Origin: Pantoea conspicua
Lineage (GTDB): Bacteria; Pseudomonadota; Gammaproteobacteria; Enterobacterales; Enterobacteriaceae
NCBI RefSeq assembly: GCF_002095315.1
Contig: NZ_MLFN01000004.1
Span: 62,001-126,000, forward strand
DNA length: 64,000 nucleotides
Direction: 5' to 3'
Shown piece by piece: positions 18,737 to 28,476 of the stretch (positions are counted from its first letter, which is position 1; each line of letters starts with the position of its first letter). The notes beneath the pieces are model-generated. The model saw only the letters and a list, made by a program, of their open reading frames with translations, was not told the origin of the DNA and did no database searches. The translations under genes and the position numbers were made by a program.

Positions 18737-18761
18737 GCAGCTGAAACAGTGTTTCAGCTGC
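18737..18761 (+). other. Perfect 11-bp hairpin in the pntAB leader
   Basis: GCAGCTGAAAC (18737-18747) pairs exactly with GTTTCAGCTGC (18751-18761) around AGT, 55 bases upstream of the pntA start. No T run follows, so it is not a simple terminator. It could be a leader RNA stem or a dimeric protein-binding site. Confidence 0.5.
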
Positions 18762-18816
18762 GCTGAGGCCGTGCGGGCTTCAGGCCATCATCCTTTAACC
18801 GATGAAAGGAAACACT

Positions 18817-20349
18817 ATGTTAATTGGAATACCCAAAGAACGATTGCCAAACGAGTCACGCGTAGCCGCTACGCCGCAGACCGTCGGGCAACTGATCAAG
18901 CTGGGTTTTAACGTCACTGTGGAGCATGACGCTGGCCTGGGCGCCAGTTTCGATGACGACAGCTACATCGCTGCAGGCGCAACCCTCAGCGACAGCCAGC
19001 AGGTCTGGCAATCGGATATCGTGTTCAAAGTGAACGCGCCGGACGATGATGAAATTGCGCTTACGCGGGAAGGCAGTACGCTGGTGAGCTTTATCTGGCC
19101 GGCACAGAACCCGGCATTACTGGAAAAACTGGCGGCACGCCGCGTCACGGTGATGGCAATGGACTCGGTGCCGCGTATTTCACGCGCGCAGTCGCTGGAT
19201 GCTCTGAGTTCGATGGCCAACATTGCCGGTTATCGCGCGATTGTTGAGGCGGCGCACCAGTTTGGTCGCTTCTTCACTGGTCAGATCACGGCGGCAGGGA
19301 AAGTGCCACCGGCGAAAGTGATGGTGATAGGCGCGGGTGTTGCCGGGCTGGCGGCGATCGGCGCGGCGGGCAGCCTGGGCGCGATTGTCCGGGCGTTTGA
19401 TACCCGACCGGAAGTCAAAGAACAGGTGCAAAGCATGGGCGCCGAATTCCTTGAACTCGATTTCGAGGAGGAAGCCGGCAGCGGTGATGGTTACGCCAAA
19501 GTGATGTCTGAGGCGTTTATCAAGGCCGAGATGGCGCTGTTCGCCACCCAGGCCAGGGAGGTAGACATTATCGTTACTACCGCGCTGATCCCTGGCAAAC
19601 CGGCACCGACGCTGATTACCGAAGAGATGGTTGCCAGCATGAAGCCGGGCAGCGTGATTGTCGATCTGGCCGCGCAAAACGGCGGCAACTGCGCGCTGAC
19701 CGTGCCCAACCAGGTGACCGTTACCCCGAACGGCGTGAAAATTATCGGATATACCGATCTGCCCAGCCGGTTACCGACCCAGTCGTCCCAGCTCTACGGC
19801 ACCAATCTGGTTAACCTGATGAAGCTGTTGTGCAAAGAGAAAGATGGCAACATTACGGTCGACTTTGACGATGTCGTCGTCCGCGGCGTCACGGTGATCC
19901 GCGACGGCGAAGTCACCTGGCCAGCACCGCCCATTCAGGTGTCGGCGGCACCACAGGCCGCGCCGGCTGCGGCTAAGAATGTGCAGAAAGCGGCGGTAAA
20001 ACCGGTCTCACCCTGGCGGAAATACCTGCTGATTGCGCTGGCAATTGTGCTGTTTGGCTGTCTCGCCAACGTCGCGCCTGCTGATTTCCTGTCGCACTTC
20101 ACCGTCTTCGCGCTCGCCTGCGTGGTCGGCTACTACGTGGTCTGGAACGTCAGCCATGCGCTGCATACGCCGCTGATGTCGGTAACCAATGCCATCTCCG
20201 GCATTATCGTTATCGGTGCGGTGTTGCAGATGGGGCACGGAGGCTGGGTCACGTTTATCTCCTTTATTGCCGTGCTGATTGCCAGCATCAATATCTTTGG
20301 TGGCTTCACCGTCACCCAGCGCATGCTGAAAATGTTTCGTAAGGGGTAA
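18817..20349 (+). CDS. pntA: NAD(P) transhydrogenase alpha subunit PntA
   Basis: A 510-residue subunit of the proton-translocating transhydrogenase, which couples proton entry to hydride transfer from NADH to NADP. The start [20 protein letters not shown] matches E. coli PntA in position and length (510). The cytoplasmic NAD(H)-binding domain I fills about residues 1-380 ([20 protein letters not shown]); an Ala/Pro linker precedes four membrane helices (about 400-505). AAGGA lies upstream of the ATG at 18817. pntB starts 3 bases after the stop. Confidence 0.96.
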   Translation: MLIGIPKERLPNESRVAATPQTVGQLIKLGFNVTVEHDAGLGASFDDDSYIAAGATLSDSQQVWQSDIVFKVNAPDDDEIALTREGSTLVSFIWPAQNPALLEKLAARRVTVMAMDSVPRISRAQSLDALSSMANIAGYRAIVEAAHQFGRFFTGQITAAGKVPPAKVMVIGAGVAGLAAIGAAGSLGAIVRAFDTRPEVKEQVQSMGAEFLELDFEEEAGSGDGYAKVMSEAFIKAEMALFATQAREVDIIVTTALIPGKPAPTLITEEMVASMKPGSVIVDLAAQNGGNCALTVPNQVTVTPNGVKIIGYTDLPSRLPTQSSQLYGTNLVNLMKLLCKEKDGNITVDFDDVVVRGVTVIRDGEVTWPAPPIQVSAAPQAAPAAAKNVQKAAVKPVSPWRKYLLIALAIVLFGCLANVAPADFLSHFTVFALACVVGYYVVWNVSHALHTPLMSVTNAISGIIVIGAVLQMGHGGWVTFISFIAVLIASINIFGGFTVTQRMLKMFRKG

Positions 20350-20352
20350 TTC

Positions 20353-21741
20353 ATGTCTGGCGGATTAGTAACTGCAGCCTATATTGTCGCTGCGATTCTG
20401 TTTATTTGTAGCCTCGCCGGTCTCTCCCGACATGAGACCTCAAAACAGGGCAATCTTTTCGGTATCAGCGGCATGGCGATTGCGCTGGTGGCAACCATTT
20501 TTGGACCCGACAGCGGCAACGTGGTGTGGATCCTGCTGGCAATGGTGATCGGCGGCGCGATTGGTGTGCGTCTGGCGAAGAAAGTCGAAATGACCGAAAT
20601 GCCGGAGCTGGTGGCGATTCTGCACAGCTTTGTCGGTCTGGCGGCGGTGCTGGTGGGCATCAATAGCTATATCGATCATGCCCCTGGCCTGCCGGCGGTG
20701 CTGGAAAATATCCACCTGAGCGAAGTGTTTATCGGAATCTTCATCGGTGCGGTGACCTTTATCGGTTCGCTGGTGGCGTTCGGCAAGCTGTGCGGCAGGA
20801 TCTCCTCCCGGCCGCTGGCATTACCCCATCGGCACAAGCTTAATCTGCTGGCGCTGGTGGTTTCGTTTCTGCTGCTGCTGTGGTTTGTTAACACCAGCAG
20901 TACCGCAGCGCAGGTGTTTGCCCTGTTGCTGATGACCCTGATTGCGCTGGCGTTTGGCTGGCATCTGGTGGCTTCTATTGGCGGAGCGGATATGCCGGTA
21001 GTGGTGTCGATGCTTAACTCTTACTCGGGCTGGGCAGCCGCAGCCGCGGGCTTCATGCTCAGCAACGATCTGCTGATAGTCACCGGCGCGCTGGTTGGCT
21101 CATCCGGTGCGATCCTCTCTTACATTATGTGTAAGGCGATGAACCGTTCCTTTATCAGCGTGATTGCCGGCGGTTTTGGCACCGAATCCGGCAGCAGTGA
21201 TGAGAGCGAAGCGGCGGGTGAGCACCGCGAGATCAGCCCGGAAGAAACGGCTGAGATGCTGAAAGCCTCTTCTTCGGTGATCATCACGCCCGGCTACGGG
21301 ATGGCGGTGGCGCAGGCGCAGTATCCGGTTGCCGAAATCACTGCCAGACTACGTGCGCTGGGTATCAACGTCCGTTTTGGCATCCATCCGGTTGCGGGTC
21401 GTTTACCGGGACACATGAACGTGCTGCTGGCCGAAGCCAAAGTGCCCTATGACGTGGTGCTGGAGATGGATGAAATCAACGATGATTTCAGCGAAACCGA
21501 TACCGTGCTGGTAATTGGGGCTAACGATACGGTGAATCCCGCCGCGCAGGACGATCCGCGCAGCCCGATCGCGGGTATGCCGGTTCTGGAAGTGTGGAAA
21601 GCCCATAACGTTATCGTCTTTAAACGCTCAATGAATACCGGCTATGCCGGGGTGCAAAACCCGCTGTTCTTCAAAGAGAATACCCAGATGCTGTTTGGTG
21701 ATGCCAAAGCCAGTGTCGAAGCGATTCTGAAAGCGCTGTAA
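20353..21741 (+). CDS. pntB: NAD(P) transhydrogenase beta subunit PntB
   Basis: A 462-residue partner of PntA, identical in length to E. coli PntB. About nine membrane helices (residues 1-260) form the proton path with PntA; the cytoplasmic NADP(H)-binding domain III occupies about 285-462 ([17 protein letters not shown], then [12 protein letters not shown] and [11 protein letters not shown]). The gene starts 3 bases after pntA, so the pair is one operon. Confidence 0.96.
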   Translation: MSGGLVTAAYIVAAILFICSLAGLSRHETSKQGNLFGISGMAIALVATIFGPDSGNVVWILLAMVIGGAIGVRLAKKVEMTEMPELVAILHSFVGLAAVLVGINSYIDHAPGLPAVLENIHLSEVFIGIFIGAVTFIGSLVAFGKLCGRISSRPLALPHRHKLNLLALVVSFLLLLWFVNTSSTAAQVFALLLMTLIALAFGWHLVASIGGADMPVVVSMLNSYSGWAAAAAGFMLSNDLLIVTGALVGSSGAILSYIMCKAMNRSFISVIAGGFGTESGSSDESEAAGEHREISPEETAEMLKASSSVIITPGYGMAVAQAQYPVAEITARLRALGINVRFGIHPVAGRLPGHMNVLLAEAKVPYDVVLEMDEINDDFSETDTVLVIGANDTVNPAAQDDPRSPIAGMPVLEVWKAHNVIVFKRSMNTGYAGVQNPLFFKENTQMLFGDAKASVEAILKAL

Positions 21742-21748
21742 TAAAAAA

Positions 21749-21766
21749 GGCGGCTGATAAGCCGCC
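21749..21766. terminator. Bidirectional terminator between pntB and uspE
   Basis: GGCGGCT (21749-21755) and AGCCGCC (21760-21766) with a GATA loop. A six-base A run precedes it, which gives a T tract for uspE on the reverse strand; on the forward strand CGATTCTTTTC follows for pntB. Confidence 0.85.
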
Positions 21767-21786
21767 CGATTCTTTTCTGAGGAGGG

Positions 21787-22743
21787 TTAATCCTCCTCAT
21801 CTTCTTCATCATCCAGATCGATTGGCGATTTAAAATCGTCTGGTTTGATCGCCAGCAGATCGCAACGCAGATGATCAATCACCTGTTCCGCCGTATTGCC
21901 GAGAAAAGCGGCTGACAGGCCGGTACGTCCGATAGTCCCTAACACCACCACGCCCGCACCCAGGTGCACGGCCAGGTCGGGAATGACCTCTTCTGGTAAC
22001 CCTTTAGCCACATGGGTGAACTCTTCACCAATAGCGAACTTCTGCCGTAGCGCTTTCATTGCCACCAGATGCTGGCCGCGGATAGCGTCGTTGTAGACGC
22101 TGGGATCAAAATCGGGTAGCTCGATAGCGATATTGATGGGTGTAATCGGGTAGGCACCCACCAGATGCACTTCGGTGTGATTCACGGTTTCCGCCAGCCT
22201 GACCGTTTCCCGGATCAGCTTCTGATTCAGGCCATCATGATGCGGTTCTTCACTGGCAAGATTGACCGCCACAATCGCTTTACCGCCTTCCGGCCACGGC
22301 TGGTCTTTTACCATCCAGACCGGACATGGGCATTTCCGTAACAGATGCCAGTCGGTGGGGGTAAAAATAACCGATTCCAGCCGGTCATGCTGATGCGCCA
22401 TTTTCAGCACCAAATCATGCTGATGGGCCAGCACTTCCTGAATAATCGCCTCATACGGGCGGTTATGCCAGATCACTTTAATTTCGATCTCAACGCCAGC
22501 ATCCAGATAGGCGTGTGCCTGCTCGCGAATCCACTCGGTACGCTGACTGATCACCCCCTGACGCATCGAGGCGCGTTCATCAGGCGAGAGCAGGGTGGTC
22601 ATTTCGTAGGAGAAATCATAGATGGGCAAAAAGGCTTTGATTTTGCCGCCGATGAATTGATTCAGATAGACCGCACGCCGCAGCGCAGGCTGGTCGTCTT
22701 GCTGGGCATCGATCGCGACCAGAATATTTTGGTACTGGGACAT
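21787..22743 (-). CDS. uspE: Universal stress protein UspE
   Basis: A 318-residue protein with two tandem Usp domains (about 1-150 and 155-305). The first opens [20 protein letters not shown]; the second ends [20 protein letters not shown], the G-2x-G-9x-G-type phosphate-binding motif. An acidic tail (DDEEDEED) follows. Length agrees with E. coli UspE (316), a stress and motility/aggregation factor, and fnr is its upstream neighbour there too. Confidence 0.94.
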   Translation of the reverse strand: MSQYQNILVAIDAQQDDQPALRRAVYLNQFIGGKIKAFLPIYDFSYEMTTLLSPDERASMRQGVISQRTEWIREQAHAYLDAGVEIEIKVIWHNRPYEAIIQEVLAHQHDLVLKMAHQHDRLESVIFTPTDWHLLRKCPCPVWMVKDQPWPEGGKAIVAVNLASEEPHHDGLNQKLIRETVRLAETVNHTEVHLVGAYPITPINIAIELPDFDPSVYNDAIRGQHLVAMKALRQKFAIGEEFTHVAKGLPEEVIPDLAVHLGAGVVVLGTIGRTGLSAAFLGNTAEQVIDHLRCDLLAIKPDDFKSPIDLDDEEDEED

Positions 22744-22824
22744 GAGGAACTCTCCTTAAACCAGAGCGACTGGATTAAAGATAGCCTATGTTGCACAGCG
22801 GAAGAAGGGAAAAAGTTACTGCCG

Positions 22825-22850
22825 GATCAATAAAATAACAATTATTGATC
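22825..22850 (-). terminator. Hairpin downstream of fnr
   Basis: GATCAATAA (22825-22833) pairs with TTATTGATC (22842-22850), loop of 8. It lies 10 bases past the fnr stop on the reverse strand; a five-T run comes only about 15 bases later. It may end fnr or be a site in the uspE leader. Confidence 0.4.
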
Positions 22851-22859
22851 GGCCCGGTA

Positions 22860-23612
22860 TCAGGCAGCCTGATGGCTCTGACCCGCTAACTCTTCCAGTA
22901 AGGCGTGGTTCTCAATGGTAATGTATTTACCTTTAACCGCCAGCATGCCTGATTTCTGGAACCGGCCCAGCAGACGGCTGATGGTTTCTACCGTTAAGCC
23001 CAGATAGTTACCGATATCACCACGGGTCATGGTCAGACGGAATTCGCGCTGGGAAAAACCACGCTGACCAAAGCGGCGTGACAGATTCCAGATAAACGCG
23101 GCCAGACGCTCTTCAGCATTTTTCTTCGACAGCAGTAAAATCATGTCCTGATCGCCTTTGATCTCACCGCTCATCAGTCGCATCATCTGCTGACGCAGGG
23201 CAGGCATTTTGCCTGACAGATCATCCAGGGTTTCAAACGGAATTTCGCACACCATTGCGGTTTCCAGTGCCTGAGCAAAGCTCGGATGGCTGGCACCCAT
23301 AATCGCATCAAAGCCGACTAAATCCCCGGCCAGATGAAAACCGGTAATCTGCTCATCACCCTGTTCGGTGATGGTGTAGCTTTTGATAGTGCCGGAACGA
23401 ATGGCGTAGAGGGATTTAAGGTCGTCACCCGCTTTAAAAAGGGTTTGCCCTTTCTGAATCGGTTTTTTACGCTCAATGATATTGTCGAGCTGATCCAGCT
23501 CATGTTCATTTAGCGTAAAGGGAATGCAGAGCTGACTGATGCTGCAATCCTGGCAGTGAATGGCACAACCGCCCGACTGAATACGACGAATGCTGCGTTT
23601 TTCAGGGATCAT
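22860..23612 (-). CDS. fnr: Fumarate/nitrate reduction regulator FNR
   Basis: A 250-residue oxygen-sensing CRP-family regulator, the same length as E. coli FNR. The [4Fe-4S] cluster cysteines Cys20, Cys23 and Cys29 are seen in [14 protein letters not shown], and the fourth is in MVCEIPFE near residue 122. The helix-turn-helix [13 protein letters not shown] carries the FNR-specific E-x-x-S-R recognition residues. It activates anaerobic respiration and represses aerobic genes. A palindromic FNR-type site lies 21-34 bases upstream of the start, consistent with autorepression. Confidence 0.97.
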   Translation of the reverse strand: MIPEKRSIRRIQSGGCAIHCQDCSISQLCIPFTLNEHELDQLDNIIERKKPIQKGQTLFKAGDDLKSLYAIRSGTIKSYTITEQGDEQITGFHLAGDLVGFDAIMGASHPSFAQALETAMVCEIPFETLDDLSGKMPALRQQMMRLMSGEIKGDQDMILLLSKKNAEERLAAFIWNLSRRFGQRGFSQREFRLTMTRGDIGNYLGLTVETISRLLGRFQKSGMLAVKGKYITIENHALLEELAGQSHQAA

Positions 23613-23927
23613 AATGGTTTGCTCGACGATTATTGACTGGGGTCAATTTTAACATTTTTTGTGCTGAAGGGAACTCATCCGAGCAGTTTTAGGCTTACAA
23701 AAAGTATGGACGTGAGAGAGGGCGCTAAACGCAGATGTGACGGGGTTCTCAGAATGGCGCATCCTCTCACTGTCACGAAAAGTTGCCGCTTTTATGATCT
23801 GCTACCGGGATTTGATTTGACCTGCGACAGCGAAAAACAGGATTAGCGCAGTGCCGTCAGCTTTTGCTACGCTTTCAGACTGAGCCTGTTTTGCCCTCCA
23901 TCAATTTTAATCAGGTGTGAGAAAACC
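23613..23927. other. 315-base intergenic region, fnr/smrA
   Basis: Divergent promoter region. The fnr side holds the FNR-like operator at 23633-23646. E. coli has ogt upstream of fnr, which is missing here. No credible gene or RNA is seen in the remainder. Confidence 0.5.
23633..23646 (-). promoter_or_regulatory. FNR-type operator upstream of fnr
   Basis: TTGACTGGGGTCAA is a palindrome (TTGAC-N4-GTCAA) that matches the FNR consensus TTGAT-N4-ATCAA except at the inner base of each half. E. coli fnr has a comparable TTGAC...TCAA site at the same distance from its start and represses itself anaerobically. Confidence 0.65.
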
Positions 23928-24494
23928 ATGAACCTTGATGATAACGATCTTTTTCGAGACGCCATGGGAGATGTCACTCCGTTAAAAGACACCACCAGTA
24001 CCTTGTGGCTGAAATCCCCTTCAACCAAAGCGCCGCGCCATCCGCCGCGCGATCCCGAACAGGAAAATTTCCTGACCCGTGGCTATCTGGATATCGTGCC
24101 GCTGAACACGCCACTGGAGTATAAGGCCGACGGTATCCAGCAGGGGGTGCTGGATAAACTGCGTAAAGGAGAGTATCGGCTGGATGCCAGCCTGAACCTG
24201 TTGCGTCAGCCGGTAGAGACCTGCAGACAGGCGCTCTTCAACTTTATGGTGCAGGCGCATAAGCAGGGATTACGCAATCTGCTGATCATCCATGGCAAAG
24301 GCCGTGAGGATGAGTCGCACGCCAACATTGTGCGCAGCTATCTGGCACGCTGGCTGACGCAGTTTGAGGATGTGCAGACTTTCTGCGCCGCACAGGCGCA
24401 GCATGGCGGCGCAGGCGCGCTGTATGTCGGGCTGCGCAAGACCGATAAAGCGCGGCTGGATAACCGCGAGCGGCACGCCAAACGCAGTCGTTAA
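23928..24494 (+). CDS. smrA: Smr-domain DNA endonuclease SmrA
   Basis: A 188-residue protein, matching E. coli SmrA/YdaL (187). The C-terminal Smr domain (about residues 85-170) shows the YRLDASLNLLRQPVE helix and the LLIIHGKGRED motif (HGKG) needed for nicking activity; the N-terminal 60 residues are charged and probably disordered. Its stop overlaps the stop of the convergent LysR gene. Confidence 0.9.
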   Translation: MNLDDNDLFRDAMGDVTPLKDTTSTLWLKSPSTKAPRHPPRDPEQENFLTRGYLDIVPLNTPLEYKADGIQQGVLDKLRKGEYRLDASLNLLRQPVETCRQALFNFMVQAHKQGLRNLLIIHGKGREDESHANIVRSYLARWLTQFEDVQTFCAAQAQHGGAGALYVGLRKTDKARLDNRERHAKRSR

Positions 24495-25411
24495 CTGTGG
24501 AATTTGCGCATCGTTGACATCAGGACTTCGGCGCTCAGGCTGAGCGGGCTGCCGGTGCGGGTAATAATCCCCACCGGCTCGCCCGGACCAGAGGAGTTGA
24601 TCGGCAAGGCGCAGACAGCGTTGTGGTTGAGATCTTCTTTAATTGCACCCGACGGCACAAACCAGATGTAGTCGTAACGTAACGCCAGCTGGCGGGCCAG
24701 TGAGGTTGACGAGGTCTCGATACAGTGCGGCGGCAGCGAACAGCCCTGTTCGTCCAGCATTTGCTGAGCAATACGGCGGGGCGCGGTGCCTTCCGGTGAG
24801 ATCACCACCGGCCACTGCATTGCGCGGGATAGGGTGACGTTGTCACTTAACAGGGGGTGTTCAGGCCGGACCACCAGCTTCAGTGATTCGAGAAACAGCA
24901 GTTCATAAGTCAGCCCGGTCATCATTTCACTGTCTGCCATCCTGCCGATACCAATGTCGAACTCACCGGCCCGTAAGCCTGCTAACAGCACATTATTATG
25001 TAAGGTTGCCACCTGAATGGTGGTGTTGGGTTGTATCTGATGAAAACGATCCAGGATCTGCGGCAGCATACCCATGGCGGCCGTGGTGAGCGCTCCCAGC
25101 CGGATAATTGTCGGCTGGTCGGTGGGCTGCTCATTGAAGCTCTGTCCGGCATGGTTGAGGGCATCCAGTACCCGTACAGCATGCGTCAGGAACTGTTCTC
25201 CCATTGTGGTCAGTTGCGCACCGAGCCGGCCGCGCTCAAACAGCCTTACGCCGGTCAGCTCTTCCAGCTCATTCAGGGTTTTCGACAAGGCAGGCTGGCT
25301 CAGGCTAAGGGTTTCAGCCGCCCGGCCCAGCGTGCCTTGCTGCGCGACCGCAACAAAGGTATGTAAATGGCGCAATCGAATGCGCTGATTGAAAAGGATA
25401 TTTTTTTCCAT
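24491..25411 (-). CDS. LysR-family regulator, PcaQ-like
   Basis: A 306-residue LysR regulator. The N-terminal winged helix (RLRHLHTFVAVAQQGTLGRA, LSLSQPALSKTLNELEELTG) is typical, followed by the periplasmic-binding-type effector domain. The sequence most resembles PcaQ-type regulators of protocatechuate genes (R-LRHLH-F start, KTL-ELE), but no pca genes are nearby. It is divergent from an AAHS-type transporter, probably its target. Confidence 0.75.
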   Translation of the reverse strand: MEKNILFNQRIRLRHLHTFVAVAQQGTLGRAAETLSLSQPALSKTLNELEELTGVRLFERGRLGAQLTTMGEQFLTHAVRVLDALNHAGQSFNEQPTDQPTIIRLGALTTAAMGMLPQILDRFHQIQPNTTIQVATLHNNVLLAGLRAGEFDIGIGRMADSEMMTGLTYELLFLESLKLVVRPEHPLLSDNVTLSRAMQWPVVISPEGTAPRRIAQQMLDEQGCSLPPHCIETSSTSLARQLALRYDYIWFVPSGAIKEDLNHNAVCALPINSSGPGEPVGIITRTGSPLSLSAEVLMSTMRKFHS

Positions 25412-25733
25412 CTCTCAAACTTAATGAGGATCACCGGTCTCAGGCAACCATTTAAAATGGATTTTGTTAACTTAGCTGCAAAATTATATTAACAAATAAA
25501 GATGGGCGATGACTTAGGGGAGTAAGCCGCTGAAAAGAAACGTATCATATGAGAATGCGATGAAAACGGTCCAAATCGGGGATGTGTCAGATCAACCGCT
25601 TAGCAATAAAAAGTTGAATAATTCTCAATAGCATATAAAAATCTGACGTTATAAGGGTAACGATCGGCTATCATTGGCACCGTTTTTTTTACTAAAACTG
25701 ATGACACATCCCGGTGCCAGAAAGGAGTTTTTA
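25412..25733. other. 322-base divergent region, LysR/MFS
   Basis: AT-rich spacer between the PcaQ-like regulator and the transporter; it should contain the LysR operator. I did not find a clear T-N11-A palindrome that I would call with confidence. An ATG at 25701 is in frame with the transporter but poorly placed. Confidence 0.5.
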
Positions 25734-27068
25734 TTGTCCAGCGTAGAGGCGATAGATGTACGCCAGCTCATTAACCAGCAAGCGCTGAGTCGCTGGCAAA
25801 AGCGGTTAATTGCGCTCTGCTTTGTTGTGGTGGCGCTCGATGGTATGGACATCGCTATTATGGGCTTTATTGCGCCCACCCTCAAAACCGCCTGGGGGGT
25901 GACTAATCATCAGCTCGGTATGGTAATTAGCGCCGCGCTGATTGGTCTGGCACTCGGGGCGATGGTGGCGGGGCCACTGGCCGATCGCTACGGCCGCCGG
26001 ATGATGATTATTCTCAGCGTCTTCTTTTTTGGTCTCTGGACGCTGGCAACGGCGCTGTCACAAAATATCGAACAGATGATGCTGTTTCGCTTTCTCACCG
26101 GGCTGGGACTGGGTGCTGCGATGCCAAACGTCGGGACGCTGGTGGCCGAGTACGCACCAGAGCGACGCCGGGCGTTCATCATCACCGTGGTGTTTTGTGG
26201 TTTTACCTTTGGTGCCGCCAGCGGCGGATTTGCGGCCTCCTGGCTGTTACCCCGTTATAACTGGCATTCAGTCTTGCTACTCGGCGGGATCTTACCGTTG
26301 CTGATCCTGCCTTTGCTGATCCGGGGTTTGCCGGAATCGGTGCGTTTCCTGATAAGCCGTGGGGCGCCAGCGGTGCGCATTCATGCCATCGTTGAGCGGA
26401 TGATGCCGGGCACCACTCAGCCGGATAGCGCGTTTCATGCGCCGGAAGCCAGCGTCGTGGCACAGGGGGCCATCGGCACCGTGCTATCGCGCAGCTATCT
26501 GTTTGGCAGCACGATGCTGTGGGGCGGCTACTTTATGGGCCTGTTTCTGGTCTACCTGATCGGCAGCTGGCTGCCGTCACTGGTTAACACTCTGGGGATG
26601 TCGGTGACCGAAGCGGCGATTATTACCGCCATGTATCAGGCTGGCGGAACCCTGGGGTCACTGTTTGCCGGCTGGCTGATGGACCGCTTCAATGCCAACC
26701 TGGCGCTGGCGGTCATCTACTTCTGCGGCGGGCTGTTTATTGTGGCGCTGGGCTTTTCACCGGCGGAAGTGGGTATCATGAGCGGTATCGCTTTCTGTAG
26801 CGGCTTCTGCTTTAACGGGGCCAATACCGGCATGAACGCCTTGTCTGCCAGTTACTATCCCACGCATGCCCGCGCCACCGGCTCCAGCTGGATGCATGGC
26901 GTCGGCCGTGTCGGTGCCATTCTGAGCGCTTTCGTGGGCGCAGAAATGCTGTCGCTCGGCTGGTCGTTTAGTTTTATCTTCCTGCTACTGGCCATTCCCG
27001 CTGTGATCACCACCCTGATGCTGGTGCTGAAAAACCGCTACGGCTTTAAGCCGATCACAAATTCATGA
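25734..27068 (+). CDS. MFS transporter, aromatic acid:H+ symporter (AAHS) type
   Basis: A 444-residue, 12-helix inner-membrane transporter. LDGMDIAIMGFIAPTLK in helix 1 and GPLADRYGRRMMI in loop 2-3 are the AAHS/PcaK-type signatures. A TTG start at 25734 is preferred because AAAGGAG lies 6 bases upstream, an ideal position. The neighbouring regulator is PcaQ-like and the next gene, ydcJ, acts on 2-oxoadipate, so the cargo may be an aromatic acid or a dicarboxylic/oxo acid; this is not shown. Confidence 0.82.
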   Translation: MSSVEAIDVRQLINQQALSRWQKRLIALCFVVVALDGMDIAIMGFIAPTLKTAWGVTNHQLGMVISAALIGLALGAMVAGPLADRYGRRMMIILSVFFFGLWTLATALSQNIEQMMLFRFLTGLGLGAAMPNVGTLVAEYAPERRRAFIITVVFCGFTFGAASGGFAASWLLPRYNWHSVLLLGGILPLLILPLLIRGLPESVRFLISRGAPAVRIHAIVERMMPGTTQPDSAFHAPEASVVAQGAIGTVLSRSYLFGSTMLWGGYFMGLFLVYLIGSWLPSLVNTLGMSVTEAAIITAMYQAGGTLGSLFAGWLMDRFNANLALAVIYFCGGLFIVALGFSPAEVGIMSGIAFCSGFCFNGANTGMNALSASYYPTHARATGSSWMHGVGRVGAILSAFVGAEMLSLGWSFSFIFLLLAIPAVITTLMLVLKNRYGFKPITNS

Positions 27069-27135
27069 TTTTTTCCGCTGCTGCCAACGCGTTGCATTAC
27101 ATTAGCAACAACGCTCACGGTGTCAGGTGGAACAG

Positions 27136-28476
27136 ATGGACAACTTTCTCAGTGCGGATGCAATCCGCACCCGCTTCTCTCAGGCCATGTCTGCGATGTA
27201 TCAGCAGGAGGTGCCGCAATACGGCACGCTGATGCAACTGGTGATGGCGGTTAATGACCGCACGCTGGAGTCCGATCCCGCGCTGAAAGATCGTCTGGCG
27301 GCGGCAGATGAGCTGAACCGCCTTAACATTGAACGTCACGGTGCAATCCGGGTCGGTAGCGCCAGCGAACTCGCCACGCTGCGGCAGATGTTTGCGGTGA
27401 TGGGAATGTATCCGGTCGGTTATTACGATCTCTCACAGGCGGGCGTGCCGGTGCATTCCACCGCTTTCCGGCCGGTCGACGACGCTGCGCTGCGGCGTAA
27501 CCCTTTCCGCGTCTTTACCTCTCTGCTGCGACTCGAACTGATTGATGATGTGACATTACGTGAAAAAGCGGCGGCGATTCTGGCGTCGCGCGACATTTTC
27601 ACGCCGCGCTGTCGGCAACTGCTGCAACTGCATCAGCAGCAGGGCGGATTCACGGCTGAGCAGGCGGCAGAATTTGTCAGCGAAGCGTTGGAAACCTTCC
27701 GCTGGCATGCGCACAGCAGCGTTGACAGCCAGACCTACCATGCGCTGAATCAACAGCACCGGCTGATTGCCGACGTCGTCTGCTTCCCGGGTTGCCACAT
27801 TAATCACCTGACGCCCCGCACGCTGGATATTGATCGGGTTCAGCAACTGATGCCGTCACGCGGCATCGAACCCAAAACCCTGATTGAGGGGCCGCCGCGT
27901 CGTCAGGTGCCCATTCTGTTACGTCAGACCAGTTTCAGGGCGCTGGAGGAGGCGATTATCTTTAAGGAGGGGCATCAGGGCAGCCACACGGCACGCTTTG
28001 GTGAAATCGAGCAGCGCGGCGCAGCGCTGACGCCGGAGGGGCGGGCGCTGTATGACCGGTTACTGCAACAGGCGGGCAGCGGCCAGGATAACCAACAGCA
28101 TCAGCAGCATCTTGCTGATGTGTTCCGGGATTTCCCCGACGATGAACAGACGCTGCGGCAGCAGGCGCTGGCGTGGTTTCATTATCGCCTGAGCGAAAAG
28201 GGCATCGCGACGCCGCCAGCCCGGGGCGAAACGCTCGACAGCCTGATCGCAGAAGGACGCATCATTGCCGAACCCATTATCTATGAAGATTTTCTGCCGG
28301 TCAGCGCAGCAGGCATTTTTCAGTCAAACCTCGGCGATCACGCGCAGGTACGCTCGACGGGCCAGGCCAGTCGTGCGGCGTTTGAAGCGGCGCTCGGCAG
28401 TGCGGTGATAGATGAAATGACGCTTTATGCGGAACGACAGCAACGTTCGCTGCTGCGTTGTGGGATGATGCAGTGA
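27136..28476 (+). CDS. ydcJ: 2-oxoadipate dioxygenase/decarboxylase family protein YdcJ (HglS family, DUF1338)
   Basis: A 446-residue enzyme very close to E. coli YdcJ (447) along its whole length, for example YYDLSQAGVPVHSTAFRP and VVCFPGCHINHLTPRTLDID. The family (HglS) is a non-haem iron vicinal-oxygen-chelate-like enzyme that turns 2-oxoadipate into D-2-hydroxyglutarate in lysine catabolism; the metal-ligand histidines fall in GVPVHST and HINHL-type segments. The ATG at 27136 follows AGGTGG at good spacing; a GTG at 27127 is also in frame. It starts 67 bases after the MFS gene, so probably shares its transcript. Confidence 0.88.
   Translation: MDNFLSADAIRTRFSQAMSAMYQQEVPQYGTLMQLVMAVNDRTLESDPALKDRLAAADELNRLNIERHGAIRVGSASELATLRQMFAVMGMYPVGYYDLSQAGVPVHSTAFRPVDDAALRRNPFRVFTSLLRLELIDDVTLREKAAAILASRDIFTPRCRQLLQLHQQQGGFTAEQAAEFVSEALETFRWHAHSSVDSQTYHALNQQHRLIADVVCFPGCHINHLTPRTLDIDRVQQLMPSRGIEPKTLIEGPPRRQVPILLRQTSFRALEEAIIFKEGHQGSHTARFGEIEQRGAALTPEGRALYDRLLQQAGSGQDNQQHQQHLADVFRDFPDDEQTLRQQALAWFHYRLSEKGIATPPARGETLDSLIAEGRIIAEPIIYEDFLPVSAAGIFQSNLGDHAQVRSTGQASRAAFEAALGSAVIDEMTLYAERQQRSLLRCGMMQ

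Larger units (their letters stand above)
18275..18816. other. 542-base divergent intergenic region, ydgH/pntA
   Basis: AT-rich spacer carrying the promoters of ydgH (reverse) and pntAB (forward). No open reading frame looks real. The right end holds a possible pntAB promoter and a perfect hairpin (both listed separately). I could not define the ydgH promoter or any recognised operator in the left part. Confidence 0.6.

Noticed and set aside
23661-23846. 61-codon open frame between fnr and smrA
   Set aside because: No recognisable product, no good ribosome binding site, and it lies in the divergent promoter region.
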